A stretch of DNA of 64,000 nt, taken from the NCBI GenBank assembly GCA_028284625.1, contig JANQRH010000016.1, forward strand, positions 1-64,000, given 5' to 3'. Positions within the stretch are counted from its first letter, which is position 1, and each line of letters begins with the position of its first letter. Under the pieces are notes generated by a model. The model worked only from the letters and a program-made list of their open reading frames with translations, was not told where the DNA came from and did not search any database. This DNA is from Afifellaceae bacterium. GTDB taxonomy: Bacteria > Pseudomonadota > Alphaproteobacteria > Rhizobiales > Afifellaceae. The position numbers and the translations under genes were made by a program. This document shows, one piece after another, positions 9,905 to 20,588 of this stretch.

Positions 9905-11557
9905 CTAAGCGGTCAGCGCTTCGGGTACGGGTTCGTGCGCTTCCGGCTCTGCGGCCGCATGCAGGAGCCGCAAGAACTCGGTCGGCGGCAATGCCCGCGA
10001 TATGAGATAGCCCTGAATCTCGTCGACCCCGCACACCTTAAGCGCGGCGACCTGCTCCGGCCGCTCCACGCCTTCCGCAACGGTCCTCATGCCCAGCTTG
10101 CCGGCGACGCGCACAAGCATATCTACGATGACGCGGGCGGAATGATCGGACTCAATTGAATCGACAAACAGCTTGTCGATCTTGACGATATCAACGCCGA
10201 GCCTCTGCAGATAAGAAAGCCCGCTATGGCCGGTGCCGGCGTCGTCGATGGCGACTTTGAAGCCGTTGACGCGCAATTCCATGATGCGCTCCGCGGCAGC
10301 GGCAAGGTCGGTCAGCTCGTGCCGCTCCGTCAGCTCGATGACGACCTGGCCGCGCGGCACGCCGGCATTGTCGACCAACGCCTTGAATTCCTCCACGAAG
10401 CCGTCGGCCATCAGATGTCCAGGATAGATGTTGAACGCGGCCTTGAAGTCACGCCGCTTGCTCATCCAGGGGCGCAAATGATCGAGCGCCTCCGACACCA
10501 AAAAGGCGGTGAGCGGAACGATGCGTCCGCTGTCCTCCGCCTTGCGGATGAAGCGCAGCGGTGATTCCACCGATCCGTCGGCCTTCATCCATCGCGCCAA
10601 AACCTCGCAGCCGACGATCTCACCGGAATCGAGCGCCACGATGGGCTGCAGGAACGGCCTGAACTCGCGGGCCGCCAAGGCGCGGTCCAACTCCGATGTC
10701 TGATCGGGGCGCCGCACGAAGACGCCTGCGGCCAGCCCACCGAAGGCGAGGCCCAAGATGCCGCCGGCGGCAAGGAAGTAACGTTCCGGGCCGCGGTTCC
10801 AGGCCTTGTACACAGACCTGGCGACACCGATCCGTGCGGTGAACGGATAGCGGTCCGAAACCGCGGTGAACTCCATCATCCGCGGGTCAACGGCGTCGTC
10901 GCGTTGCGTCAGGTACTCGGCGACCGGACTACCGTCGGCGAGTTCCAACCGCACCTCGCCGTAATCGCGCAACTCGTGCGGCAGGATTGCGAACAGGAGC
11001 GCGGCGGTGTTGACGACGGCGGCAAGGGTGACGCCATCGTCGATCTCCCAGAACACGCTCATGGCGTGCCCGGAGTGCTGCTCCAGCCGCGCCAGCCGGA
11101 TGGCTGTGTTGCGCGACTGAAACGCCTCTATCTCCAGGGGCTGCGTATCGAACTCCAACGTCTCCGAAAACGCGGAGCACTGTGTCGCCCCGAGGCTGCC
11201 GTCGACAATGCGGATGTCCTTGATCGTGCTGCGCTCATAGACATGGCGGCGCATCGCCGCCAGGCTCTGGGGACTGCAATCGGTCACCCCATTCTGGGCC
11301 AGCTCGCTCAGCGCAACGATGGCGAAATCAACTTCCAATTCGGCACGACGCAGCACGAGCTCTGCGTAGCTGTTGAGCTCGCGGCTGCGCTGCGCGTCGA
11401 CAAAAGCTGCACCGCCGATCTTCGCGATGCCGACAAACAAGCCGATCGACAGGGCCACGATGGCGATACCCACGAGCGCCGATCTTCGGCCGGTGTCCTG
11501 CACTTCTTGCGTTCGTCCAGGTTGCAATGGTTCGTGCAAGGTTAGCAGAGCGTTCAT
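9905..11557 (-). CDS. Membrane CSS-motif EAL-domain c-di-GMP phosphodiesterase
   Basis: A 550-residue inner-membrane enzyme predicted to hydrolyse cyclic di-GMP to pGpG. An N-terminal helix (about residues 28-50) and a second near 250-270 bracket a periplasmic CSS domain, recognisable by 'TDCSPQSLAAMRRHVYE' and a second Cys in 'LGATQCSAF'. The EAL domain (about 290-530) has EVLARW as the EAL motif, 'NIYPGHL', 'ELTERHELTD', 'IDDAGTGHSGLSYL', 'VKIDKLF', 'AEGVE' and 'QGYLISRALP', so it should be active. In characterised relatives the CSS cysteines are redox controlled by Dsb proteins (established for E. coli PdeC). It is convergent with fecR-like and upstream of UDP-glucose dehydrogenase. Confidence 0.93.
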   Translation of the reverse strand: MNALLTLHEPLQPGRTQEVQDTGRRSALVGIAIVALSIGLFVGIAKIGGAAFVDAQRSRELNSYAELVLRRAELEVDFAIVALSELAQNGVTDCSPQSLAAMRRHVYERSTIKDIRIVDGSLGATQCSAFSETLEFDTQPLEIEAFQSRNTAIRLARLEQHSGHAMSVFWEIDDGVTLAAVVNTAALLFAILPHELRDYGEVRLELADGSPVAEYLTQRDDAVDPRMMEFTAVSDRYPFTARIGVARSVYKAWNRGPERYFLAAGGILGLAFGGLAAGVFVRRPDQTSELDRALAAREFRPFLQPIVALDSGEIVGCEVLARWMKADGSVESPLRFIRKAEDSGRIVPLTAFLVSEALDHLRPWMSKRRDFKAAFNIYPGHLMADGFVEEFKALVDNAGVPRGQVVIELTERHELTDLAAAAERIMELRVNGFKVAIDDAGTGHSGLSYLQRLGVDIVKIDKLFVDSIESDHSARVIVDMLVRVAGKLGMRTVAEGVERPEQVAALKVCGVDEIQGYLISRALPPTEFLRLLHAAAEPEAHEPVPEALTA

Positions 11558-11771
11558 TGACCAAATATTGACGCGCGGCCTAGCGTGGCAAAATGTGCGC
11601 CCGCGTAGAAAATGCTGCCGGTGGGAATTAAACCCTATATTTCAATCTGTTGAGTTGCTTTTCTGGCCGGCTTCATCACCGAAACTGCGGCCAGTGGTTG
11701 CAGTAAGGCGGAAGCTTCACTTTTGCGCGTGCTTTGCCGGCAAAAACACGTCGTAACGCAATAGATGGCGG
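11558..11771. other. Intergenic region between UDP-glucose dehydrogenase and the EAL gene
   Basis: 214 bases, visibly richer in A+T than the flanking genes. It should contain the promoter of the EAL gene, since the upstream minus-strand gene ends at 11772. I see no convincing ORF, RNA gene or strong terminator in it. Confidence 0.5.
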
Positions 11772-13142
11772 CTATTCGGCAGCAGCGCGGTAGTGCATCT
11801 CGCTCAGCGGACGGCCGAGCGCGACATATTCCATGCCCTGGCGCAGCACGTCCTTCGGCTCGCAGACATTTCTGAGATCGATCAGGAGCGGACGGCGCAT
11901 GGTCGGCGCCAGCTCTTCCCAGTTGATGGCGCGGAAGTCGCTCCATTCCGTCAGGATGACAATAGCGTCGGCGCCGTTTGCCGCGTCCTCAATCGTCTCC
12001 GCCAACTGAAGCTTCGGCAGGAGCGCCTTGGCCTGGTCGGCGGCGACGGGGTCGTACGCGCACACTTCCGCACCCTCGGCGATAAGCTGTCCGGCGATGG
12101 TCAGCGCCGGGGCGTTGCGCATGTCGTCGGTGTTGGCCTTGAAGGCAAGACCGAGAACACCAATCCGCCGGCCGGACACCGCGCCTCCAAGCTCGCTACG
12201 GATCTTGCGAACCATCAACAGCTTGTGGCGATCGTTGGCGCGGATCACGGTCTCTACGATCTCAACCGGCGATCCGAAATCGTTGGCGGTCTTGATCAGC
12301 GCTATGAGGTCCTTGGGGAAGCACGAACCGCCGAAGCCCGGCCCCGGCGTCAGGAATTTGTTGCCGATGCGCTGATCGAGCCCGACGCCGACGGCAAGCT
12401 CTTCCACATCGGCGCCGGCAGCTTCGCAGAGCCGCGCCAATTCGTTGATGAACGTCACCTTGGTCGCCAGGAAAGCGTTGGCGGCGTATTTGATCAGCTC
12501 AGCCGTCTCCGCCGTGGAGGTCGCCACCAGCGGATGCCCCTTACGGGTCAGCGGCAGGTAGAGCTCTTCGAGAATCTGCCGTGCGCGCTCCGAGCTTGAG
12601 CCGACAACGATCCGGTCCGGCTCCATGAAATCGCTGATGGCGTCGCCCTCGCGCAGGAACTCCGGGTTGGACGCAACAGCAAACCGCTCATCCGACAAAT
12701 GCTGGCGGAAGATGGCGGCAACCTTACGGTTGGTGCCGGCGGGAACGGTGGACTTCACGACCACGACGGTGAAGGCGTCGGGATCGTTGGGCAGCGCGGC
12801 CAGGGCGATCGCGGCTTCCTCAGCGGCGGCGTAGACGTAGCCGAGATTGGCGCCGCCGCTGCCATTGTCCTCCGTCGGCGTCCCCACGGCGATGAACAGC
12901 ACGTCAACGCGTGGCGCAATCGCCTCGGCGATGCCGTTGGCGAAGCTCAGCTGCCCGCGGCTCACATTGGCGGAGACAAGGTCCTCAAGCCCCGGCTCGT
13001 AAATCGGCACGTCGCCGGCCTTGAGCCGGTCGATCTTGTCTCGGTCGTTGTCGATACAAACGATGTCATGCCCAAGCTCAGCCAGGCATGTGCCGGTCAC
13101 CAGACCCACATAACCCGTTCCAACGACAGCGACTCTCAACAT
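11772..13142 (-). CDS. UDP-glucose 6-dehydrogenase
   Basis: A 456-residue cytoplasmic enzyme that oxidises UDP-glucose to UDP-glucuronate with two NAD, feeding exopolysaccharide or LPS synthesis. It begins with the Rossmann motif 'VAVVGTGYVGLVTG'. The catalytic cysteine is Cys274 in 'GPGFGGSCFPKDL', and 'KSTVPAGT' and 'NPEFLREG' match the family. The start is taken at the ATG at 13142, directly before the Rossmann strand; an upstream in-frame ATG would add an unrelated 24-residue tail. Possible link to c-di-GMP-controlled polysaccharide is only suggested by the adjacent EAL gene. Confidence 0.95.
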   Translation of the reverse strand: MLRVAVVGTGYVGLVTGTCLAELGHDIVCIDNDRDKIDRLKAGDVPIYEPGLEDLVSANVSRGQLSFANGIAEAIAPRVDVLFIAVGTPTEDNGSGGANLGYVYAAAEEAAIALAALPNDPDAFTVVVVKSTVPAGTNRKVAAIFRQHLSDERFAVASNPEFLREGDAISDFMEPDRIVVGSSSERARQILEELYLPLTRKGHPLVATSTAETAELIKYAANAFLATKVTFINELARLCEAAGADVEELAVGVGLDQRIGNKFLTPGPGFGGSCFPKDLIALIKTANDFGSPVEIVETVIRANDRHKLLMVRKIRSELGGAVSGRRIGVLGLAFKANTDDMRNAPALTIAGQLIAEGAEVCAYDPVAADQAKALLPKLQLAETIEDAANGADAIVILTEWSDFRAINWEELAPTMRRPLLIDLRNVCEPKDVLRQGMEYVALGRPLSEMHYRAAAE

Positions 13143-13360
13143 CCCACAATCATCCTCAATGAAATCGGCGGTGCCTTGGATGCCCGTCGCCTTGCCTGAG
13201 CAGGGCCGAGACATGGACGCCGACCGGCGCCACGCCGCAGGGCGACCAACAGGCGGCTGGCGGCCTTGGCGTCAATCCAGGCGGGTGCCTCTAACATCGC
13301 CGGCCATCGCAGGCTAGCACAATATCTCTGCCCGCTGCACTCGACGAACGGCTGATCTAG

Positions 13361-14569
<1,209 letters not shown>

Positions 14570-14591
14570 TCCGCCTTTCGTCCGATACGCT

Positions 14592-14692
14592 GTCGTCATG
14601 CCCGGACTTGATCCGGGCATCCATTCCTGAGCGATTCCGTCAGGCGAGGCGAAAATGGTGTGGATTGCCGGGTCAAGCCCGGCAATGACGAC
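14592..14692. repeat. Composite palindromic intergenic repeat, copy 2
   Basis: Same 101-bp architecture and orientation as the element at 2775-2875, with the GTCGTCAT/ATGACGAC ends and the two hairpins almost identical; only the central spacer differs. It lies between the convergent pobA and the DpgC-like gene, where it could help terminate transcription from both sides (inference). Confidence 0.85.
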
Positions 14693-14763
14693 AGAAGGGG
14701 CGCGATTTGCAGTGCCAACCTACCCCTTGCGGGAGGTGGAAGTCGCGTCGGCAGCAGAGCCCC

Positions 14764-16143
14764 TCACACTTGTCGGCTCTGCGCGTTCCAGAAACGCTCC
14801 AGGTTGGAGATGAGCGCCGGGCTGAAATGGCAGTACGCCTGCTCGCGGGCGTAGACGGAGAAGTAGCGGCGGAAAAGGTCGAGCGGTTCCTGCACAACGC
14901 GAAGCGCGCGGCGGTTGGCGACGGCGCTGACCGGACCGGAGTTCGTCAGCCCGTCGACCACACGGTCGATGGCGGCGTCCATTTCATCGGGCGGCACGAT
15001 CTCGTCGCAGATCAGACGGCCTTCCGGGCTGTCGCAGGGGAGCCGCCGCTCGTATTGGATCGCCTGACGGGTCACCCGGTCGCCAACGAAGCGCGGCAGG
15101 CGAAGGTTTGCGGCGCCGGGGATGATGCCCTCTTTGCGCGCCGGTAGCGTCATGTAAGCGTCGGCGCCGGCGATCGTGTAGTCGACGCTGAGGAGAATCT
15201 GGCAATGGCCGCCAATGGCGAACGTGTCCACGGCGGCGACCCAGGGCTTCTCCACTGAGCGGCCGTTGACCTCGTCGGGCACGGCATCGGGCGTGGCGAC
15301 GCCGCGCAAGAGCTTGTTCACGTAGCCGAGATCGCGCTCCATGTAGAAGAGATAGGGGATCTCGCCGCGATAGAGCCGCGTGAGGTTGATCCCTGCGCCG
15401 AAGACATGGCGGTCCTTGTATTTGGGATGCTCCACCTTGCCGCCGCGGAGCACAGCAATGGAACTATCGGCATCGAGCGTCGCGACGTCGACGGCCGTCT
15501 CCATCAGCGCCAGCGTGGAGGAATCCTCCGCATTCAAGAAGCGCGGATTGGTGGCGGTGAGGAATACCGCCTTGCCGTTCCGCTCAAGTCGGGCGGCGCC
15601 AAGCTCAAGCACGTTGTCGGCGGCAAACCGCGCGGCGTGCTCGGCTGCCTCGGCGCGCGGCAGAAGCATGGCGTGGCAGAGATGCGTGCCGCAGCGCGGA
15701 TCGGCCAAGACATGAGCGAGGAAGATGCCCTGATCGACTTCGTGACCCTCCTTCTCTGCGAGCGGCAGGCGATCCTCCGCGGCCATTTCTTCCTGCGTCG
15801 GCGTCAGGCCGGGAACGGCATCGGCGGCGGCGAAGACAAGGTCCTCCAGCCGCACGAAGCGCGCGCAATGATCTGTTAGCGCATCGTAGAGCGCTGCGGC
15901 GTGGGCGGTGAGGAAACGTTCGCGGCTCTCGCGCGCTCGACGAAGGATCGCAGCGGCCGCAGACGCCTCGTTGTCGCTTCGCTGCGGCTTGGCCGGGAGC
16001 TTTGCCAGGAGCGCAGCGCCGTTTCGCCAAAACGCGGAGTACCGCTCGCGATCCGCGCTGTAGGTCGTCGTGTCCGTCGGCTCGGTATTCTGCCATGCCG
16101 CAATCGCAGCATCGCCGCTGGCCGCATTTGGTTCCGCACTCAC
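14764..16143 (-). CDS. DpgC-like cofactor-independent arylacetyl-CoA dioxygenase (enoyl-CoA hydratase superfamily)
   Basis: A 459-residue protein clearly related to DpgC, the 3,5-dihydroxyphenylacetyl-CoA 1,2-dioxygenase of vancomycin-type antibiotic pathways. Known DpgC uses O2 without metal or cofactor and releases an arylglyoxylate and CoA. An N-terminal helical domain (about residues 1-200) precedes a crotonase fold carrying 'TNPRFLNAEDSSTLALM', 'GAGINLTRLYRGEIPYLFY' and 'EGIIPGAANLRLPRFVG'. The GTG at 16143 is chosen because GAGGAGAGG lies six bases before it; a longer frame from 16329 would overlap the ligase gene. It follows the arylacetate-CoA ligase by 14 bp, so substrate supply and use are coupled. 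The true ring substituents are unknown. Confidence 0.85.
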   Translation of the reverse strand: MSAEPNAASGDAAIAAWQNTEPTDTTTYSADRERYSAFWRNGAALLAKLPAKPQRSDNEASAAAAILRRARESRERFLTAHAAALYDALTDHCARFVRLEDLVFAAADAVPGLTPTQEEMAAEDRLPLAEKEGHEVDQGIFLAHVLADPRCGTHLCHAMLLPRAEAAEHAARFAADNVLELGAARLERNGKAVFLTATNPRFLNAEDSSTLALMETAVDVATLDADSSIAVLRGGKVEHPKYKDRHVFGAGINLTRLYRGEIPYLFYMERDLGYVNKLLRGVATPDAVPDEVNGRSVEKPWVAAVDTFAIGGHCQILLSVDYTIAGADAYMTLPARKEGIIPGAANLRLPRFVGDRVTRQAIQYERRLPCDSPEGRLICDEIVPPDEMDAAIDRVVDGLTNSGPVSAVANRRALRVVQEPLDLFRRYFSVYAREQAYCHFSPALISNLERFWNAQSRQV

Positions 16144-16157
16144 CGCAATCCTCTCCT

Positions 16158-17450
16158 CTATCCTCTTCCCCGCAAATCGACGATCCGCTTTGCCTTGCCC
16201 GACGAGCGCTCGATCGTGCCGGGTGCTTCGATCACCACCTTGGCCGAGACGCCGAGCACATTCCTCAGATGCACTTCTGTCCGCTTGGCGAGCGCGCCGC
16301 GATCGTCGCCGCCGGTCGCTGCGCGGCATTCCACGCGCACCTTGAGGTGGTCGAGGCGGTCGGGGCGTGACACCTCCACTACGTAATGCGGTGCAAGCGC
16401 TGGGTCGGCTGCGAGCGCTTCCTCAATCTGCGAGGGGAACACGTTGACGCCGCGGACGATGATCATGTCGTCGGTGCGCCCGGCGATACGCTCCAGGCGG
16501 CGGAGCGGCGAGCCCTTGCCGGGCAGCAGGCGCGTGCGGTCACGCGTCCGGTAGCGCAGAATCGGCATGGCCTCCTTGGCGAGCGTGGTCAGCACCAGCT
16601 CGCCGGTCTCGCCGTCGGGCAGGACAGCGCCGGTCTCCGGGTCGATGATCTCCGGCCAGAAGCAATCCTCCCAGATCACCAGATGGCCCTTGTCGCCGGG
16701 GAGCTCCTGCGCGACGCCCGGTCCGATCACCTCCGACAGGCCATAGGAATCGTAAGCCTCCACACCGAGACGGGCCTCAATCTCGCTGCGCATGGCTTCG
16801 GAGCAAGGTTCGGCACCGAAATAAGCGAGACGCAGCGAGCAGGCGTCCGGCGTCACGCCGTGCGCCGCCAGCGCGTCAGCGATCACCAGCATGTAGGACG
16901 GCGTGGCGATCAGGATATCGGGGCTGAGGTCGCCAATGAGCTGAACGTGCCGGTCGGTTGCGCCGCCGCTGGCAGGAATGAGCGCCGCACCAAAACGCTC
17001 CGCGCCTGCGTGCCATCCCAGCCCTCCCGTAAAGAGGCCGTAGGGAATCGCGTTGTGCACGACATCGCCCGGGCGGGCGCCGGTCGCATGAAAAGCGCGC
17101 GCCATCAGCTCCGCCCAGACCGCCATGTCGGCGGCGGTATAGCCCACCACGGTCGGCTTGCCGGTCGTGCCGCTGGAGGCGTGGATGCGCGCGATCTTCT
17201 CCTTCGGCACCGCGAACAGGCCGTAGGGATAGGTCTCGCGCAAGGCGTCCTTGGTGGTGAACGGGAACTTGGAGAGGTCGCTCAGCTCCTGGAGGTCGTC
17301 CGGCGTGACGCCGGCTTGGTCGAGCGCTGTCCGATAATACGGAACGTCCCGCCAGGCGGCTCGGACTGTCGCCTTGAGGCGCTGCAACTGCGTGGCGCGC
17401 AGCGCGTCGAGCCGCTCAAGCCCCTTCGGCAGAACGCCCTCAGCGTCCAT
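16158..17450 (-). CDS. Phenylacetate-CoA ligase-like arylacyl-CoA ligase
   Basis: A 430-residue ANL-superfamily enzyme of the PaaK type that activates an aryl acid with ATP and CoA. The phosphate loop is 'IHASSGTTGKPTVVGY' (about residue 97), with 'AYFGAEPCSE', 'YDSYGLSEVIGPG', 'YRTRDRTRLL' and 'GRTDDMIIVRGVNVFPSQIE' as core motifs. Start at 17450 is supported by AAGGAGG five bases upstream. No paaABCDE epoxidase or paaG/paaZ genes are near, so this is probably not the ordinary phenylacetate pathway; the DpgC-like partner suggests a hydroxylated arylacetate. Confidence 0.93.
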   Translation of the reverse strand: MDAEGVLPKGLERLDALRATQLQRLKATVRAAWRDVPYYRTALDQAGVTPDDLQELSDLSKFPFTTKDALRETYPYGLFAVPKEKIARIHASSGTTGKPTVVGYTAADMAVWAELMARAFHATGARPGDVVHNAIPYGLFTGGLGWHAGAERFGAALIPASGGATDRHVQLIGDLSPDILIATPSYMLVIADALAAHGVTPDACSLRLAYFGAEPCSEAMRSEIEARLGVEAYDSYGLSEVIGPGVAQELPGDKGHLVIWEDCFWPEIIDPETGAVLPDGETGELVLTTLAKEAMPILRYRTRDRTRLLPGKGSPLRRLERIAGRTDDMIIVRGVNVFPSQIEEALAADPALAPHYVVEVSRPDRLDHLKVRVECRAATGGDDRGALAKRTEVHLRNVLGVSAKVVIEAPGTIERSSGKAKRIVDLRGRG

Positions 17451-17639
17451 CGGGTCCTCCTTTTCGCCGCCTGGCACCGGCGATCAGCCGCAGCAAAACC
17501 GTCTGGACAGGGCCGGTCAATTCCCGAACAATCCCGCCACCATTCGTCACGCGGCTACGATGGCTGATATAGACGCGACCGGCGGGACGATCGGTTGGAT
17601 CACCGATCCGCCACGCACCCCAAGGGAGGACGCTGAAAG

Positions 17640-18683
17640 ATGTTCAATCGCAGACAATTTATCGGTGTAGCGGGCGGCACCTTGGCGGCGCCTTTCGTGT
17701 TGCGCCGGGCCTGGGCGCAGGAATTCACGCTGAAGCTTCACCACTTTCTCGGGCCGAAGGCGCCGGCGCACACCAACATGCTGGAGCCGTGGGCGAACCG
17801 CGTGATGGAAGATTCCGACGGCCGCATCAAGATCGACATCTTTCCCGCCATGTCGCTCGGCGGGCGCCCGCCGCAGCTCATCAACCAGGCACGCGACGGC
17901 GTCGTCGACATCATGTGGACAGTGAACGGATACACGCCCGAGCTCTTCCCGCGCACGGAGGTGTTTGAGCTGCCCGGCGTCTACGTCAACGATCCGGTGG
18001 CCACCAATCTCGCCATGCGGGAAATGTTCGACGAGTACCTGGCGGAGGAATATGCGGGCGTGAAGGTCATCGCGCTGCATGTCCATGCCGGCCAGGGCAT
18101 CCACATGCGCGACACGCCCGTTCGTTCGCCGGCCGATCTTGCCGGCAAGAAGATGCGTATCCCGACACGAACCGGCGCTTGGATTATTGAATCGCTCGGC
18201 GCCACGCCGGTCGGCATGCCGGTGCCCGATCTGCCGCAGGCGCTATCGACGGGCGCAGTCGACGGGGCGCTGATCCCTTGGGAGATCATCCCGCCGCTCA
18301 AGATCCAGGAACTGACGAAGTATCAGATCGAGGGACCAGAGAAAGAGCGTCTGGGCACCACGAGCTTCCAGATCTCGATGAACCAGGGCACCTGGGACTC
18401 CTTGCCTGCGGACCTGCAAGAGGTCATCGACCGGAACTCCGGCGAGGACTACGTGCGCGAGGTCGGTCAGGTTTGGCGCGACTCGGAGGACGGCGGCATT
18501 AACGTCGCCATCAATGCCGGCAACGAGCTGATCACGCTGACGGAAGAGGAGATGCAGGCCTTCCGTACCGCCATGGAGCCGGTGGTGCAGCGCTGGATCG
18601 ACGAAGTCACGGCGAAGGGCATCGACGGCCAGAAACTGGTCGATACCGCGCGCGCCACGATCGCCAAGCATCATAAGATGTAG
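17640..18683 (+). CDS. dctP: TRAP transporter periplasmic substrate-binding protein
   Basis: A 347-residue DctP-family binding protein for an organic acid. The N-terminus 'NRRQFIGVAGG' followed by a hydrophobic stretch and 'AWA' looks like a twin-arginine signal, so it may be folded before export. 'KMRIPTRTGAWIIESLGATPVGMPVPDLPQAL' spans the region of the conserved ligand-binding arginine in this family. GGGAGG precedes the ATG. It is the first gene of a DctP-DctQ-DctM operon transcribed away from the arylacyl-CoA ligase; the arrangement suggests an aromatic or related acid as substrate (inference). Confidence 0.94.
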   Translation: MFNRRQFIGVAGGTLAAPFVLRRAWAQEFTLKLHHFLGPKAPAHTNMLEPWANRVMEDSDGRIKIDIFPAMSLGGRPPQLINQARDGVVDIMWTVNGYTPELFPRTEVFELPGVYVNDPVATNLAMREMFDEYLAEEYAGVKVIALHVHAGQGIHMRDTPVRSPADLAGKKMRIPTRTGAWIIESLGATPVGMPVPDLPQALSTGAVDGALIPWEIIPPLKIQELTKYQIEGPEKERLGTTSFQISMNQGTWDSLPADLQEVIDRNSGEDYVREVGQVWRDSEDGGINVAINAGNELITLTEEEMQAFRTAMEPVVQRWIDEVTAKGIDGQKLVDTARATIAKHHKM

Positions 18684-18708
18684 CGGCGAGGATGGATGCG
18701 ACGACCGC

Positions 18709-19239
18709 ATGAGCGGTCCCGACCAATCGATAAGGGCGAGGCTTTCCAGCCTCGCCCGCTCAATCATTACCGTTTGGGCACTGCTCGGCGGCGTGGTTCT
18801 CGTTGCGCTGGTGCTTCTGACTTCGGCCAGCGCGATGATGAACCTCTTTTTCGGCAGGCCCATCCTTGGCGATTTTGAGATCACCAAGCATGGCGTCGCC
18901 ATCGCCGCCTTCGCGTTCCTGCCCTATTGCCAGCTGACCTACGCCAATGTGACGGTCGATATCTTCACCGAGCGCATGAGCGACCGTGCCAAGTCGGCCA
19001 TGGTTCTTCTGTCGTCGCTGATCGCGCTGATCGTGGCGGTGCTTCTCTTTCGGCAGATGTGGCTCGGCATGATCGACTACATCCGCTATCCGGTGCACAT
19101 GGTTTCGGTGCCGGTAGCACTTTGGACGGCGTTTCCGCCGGCGCTTGTGTCACTGGCGTTGTTGTCTGTCGCCGCCTTGATGACCGCGGGTGAAGGCTTG
19201 GCGGGTGTTCGCGCCGGGAGCGCGCGCGCCAAAACGTAA
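18709..19239 (+). CDS. dctQ: TRAP transporter small permease
   Basis: A 176-residue inner-membrane protein with four predicted membrane segments (about residues 18-42, 58-80, 100-120 and 140-163), the standard DctQ layout. It partners with DctP and DctM in sodium-driven uptake. It lies 25 bp after dctP and 26 bp before dctM. Confidence 0.92.
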   Translation: MSGPDQSIRARLSSLARSIITVWALLGGVVLVALVLLTSASAMMNLFFGRPILGDFEITKHGVAIAAFAFLPYCQLTYANVTVDIFTERMSDRAKSAMVLLSSLIALIVAVLLFRQMWLGMIDYIRYPVHMVSVPVALWTAFPPALVSLALLSVAALMTAGEGLAGVRAGSARAKT

Positions 19240-19265
19240 AGTGCCGGGGCGGCTGGGGAGCGGCG

Positions 19266-20588
19266 ATGGCCTCTAACATTGCGATCGGCACCGCCGGCCT
19301 TGCCGCGATGCTCCTCCTGATCGTGATCCGCGTGCCGATCGCCTACGCGATGATCGTCGTGGGCATCGTCGGCACGAGCCTGCTTTCCGGTCCGCAGATC
19401 GTTCTCTTCCAGCTGAAGGACCTCGCCTACGCGCAGTTCTCCATCTACGATTTGTCGGTCGTGCCCATGTTCATCCTGATGGGCAGCCTGGCCACGCGTT
19501 CCGGGCTGAGCCGCGACCTCTTCCGCGGCGCCAATGCGTGGCTCGGGCGGTTTCGCGGCGGCGTGGCCATGGCCACCGTCGCGGCTTGCGGCGGTTTCGG
19601 CGCAGTCTGCGGGTCGTCGCTGGCGACCGCCTCGACCATGGGCCAGGTGGCGCTGCCTGAATTGCGGCGCCTCAGCTATGCGCCGTCGCTCGCCACCGGC
19701 ACGATCGCCGCCGGCGGCACGCTCGGGATTCTCATCCCGCCCTCGGTCGTCCTGATCGTCTATGCCATCATCATCGAGACGAACATCGTCACCCTGTTCA
19801 AGGCGGCGCTCATCCCGGGCCTCTTGGCGGTGCTCCTCTTCATTGTCACGATCGGTGTTCTGGTGCGCATCCGCCCCGATGCCGGGCCGGCCGGCGAACC
19901 GGCCACGCGTCGCGAGCTGATCGACGGCACGCTCGCCGTGCTGCCGGTCTTCGCCGTGTTCGGCATCGTGATCGGCGGCATCTATGCCGGCCTCTACAAT
20001 CCCACGCCGGCGGCTGGGATCGGCGCTTTCCTCGTCGCGCTGCACGGCTACGCGCTGGGTCGCCTCTCCTTCCGCGACGGCATCGATGCGCTTCTGGAAA
20101 CGGCGCGCACAACCGGCTTCATCTATCTGATCCTGTTCGGCGCAGCGCTTCTGTCGATCTTCATGTCACGCGCCGGCGTGCCGCAAGCGGTGGCGGAAAT
20201 TCTGCAAGGGAGCGGCATGTCGCCGATGGCGATCCTGATCCTGGTGATCGTCATCTTCATCGTGCTCGGCTGCCTCATGGACAGCCTGTCGATGATCATC
20301 CTCGCCGTCCCCTTCTTCTGGCCGGTGATCGTCGGGCTCGATTTCGGCATGTCGGTGGACGAGCTGAAAATCTGGTTCGGTGTGATTACGCTGATCGTCG
20401 TGGAGCTTGGGCTGATCACGCCGCCCGTTGGGCTGAACGTCTTCATCATCAATTCGCTGGCGCGCGACATCCCGATGCGCGAGACCTTTAAGGGCGTCAT
20501 GCCGTTCTTCGCCTCGGAGATCGTGCGTGTCACGCTTCTGGTGGCGCTGCCGGGCATCACGCTCTTCCTGCCACGGCTTCTGTCCTGA
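19266..20588 (+). CDS. dctM: TRAP transporter large permease
   Basis: A 440-residue, twelve-or-so helix membrane protein that forms the translocation channel of the TRAP importer. Typical features are 'GSLATRSGLSRDLF', the repeated glycine-rich hairpins 'AACGGFGAVCGSSLATASTM' and 'GTLGILIPPSVVLIVYAI', and the C-terminal 'LGLITPPVGLNVFI'. GGGAG precedes the ATG. It ends the TRAP operon; 186 bp separate it from the cytochrome gene. Confidence 0.95.
   Translation: MASNIAIGTAGLAAMLLLIVIRVPIAYAMIVVGIVGTSLLSGPQIVLFQLKDLAYAQFSIYDLSVVPMFILMGSLATRSGLSRDLFRGANAWLGRFRGGVAMATVAACGGFGAVCGSSLATASTMGQVALPELRRLSYAPSLATGTIAAGGTLGILIPPSVVLIVYAIIIETNIVTLFKAALIPGLLAVLLFIVTIGVLVRIRPDAGPAGEPATRRELIDGTLAVLPVFAVFGIVIGGIYAGLYNPTPAAGIGAFLVALHGYALGRLSFRDGIDALLETARTTGFIYLILFGAALLSIFMSRAGVPQAVAEILQGSGMSPMAILILVIVIFIVLGCLMDSLSMIILAVPFFWPVIVGLDFGMSVDELKIWFGVITLIVVELGLITPPVGLNVFIINSLARDIPMRETFKGVMPFFASEIVRVTLLVALPGITLFLPRLLS

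Noticed and set aside
16144-16329. N-terminal extension of the DpgC-like gene
   Set aside because: It overlaps the end of the ligase gene in another frame, is Arg-rich, and a good ribosome site marks the GTG at 16143.
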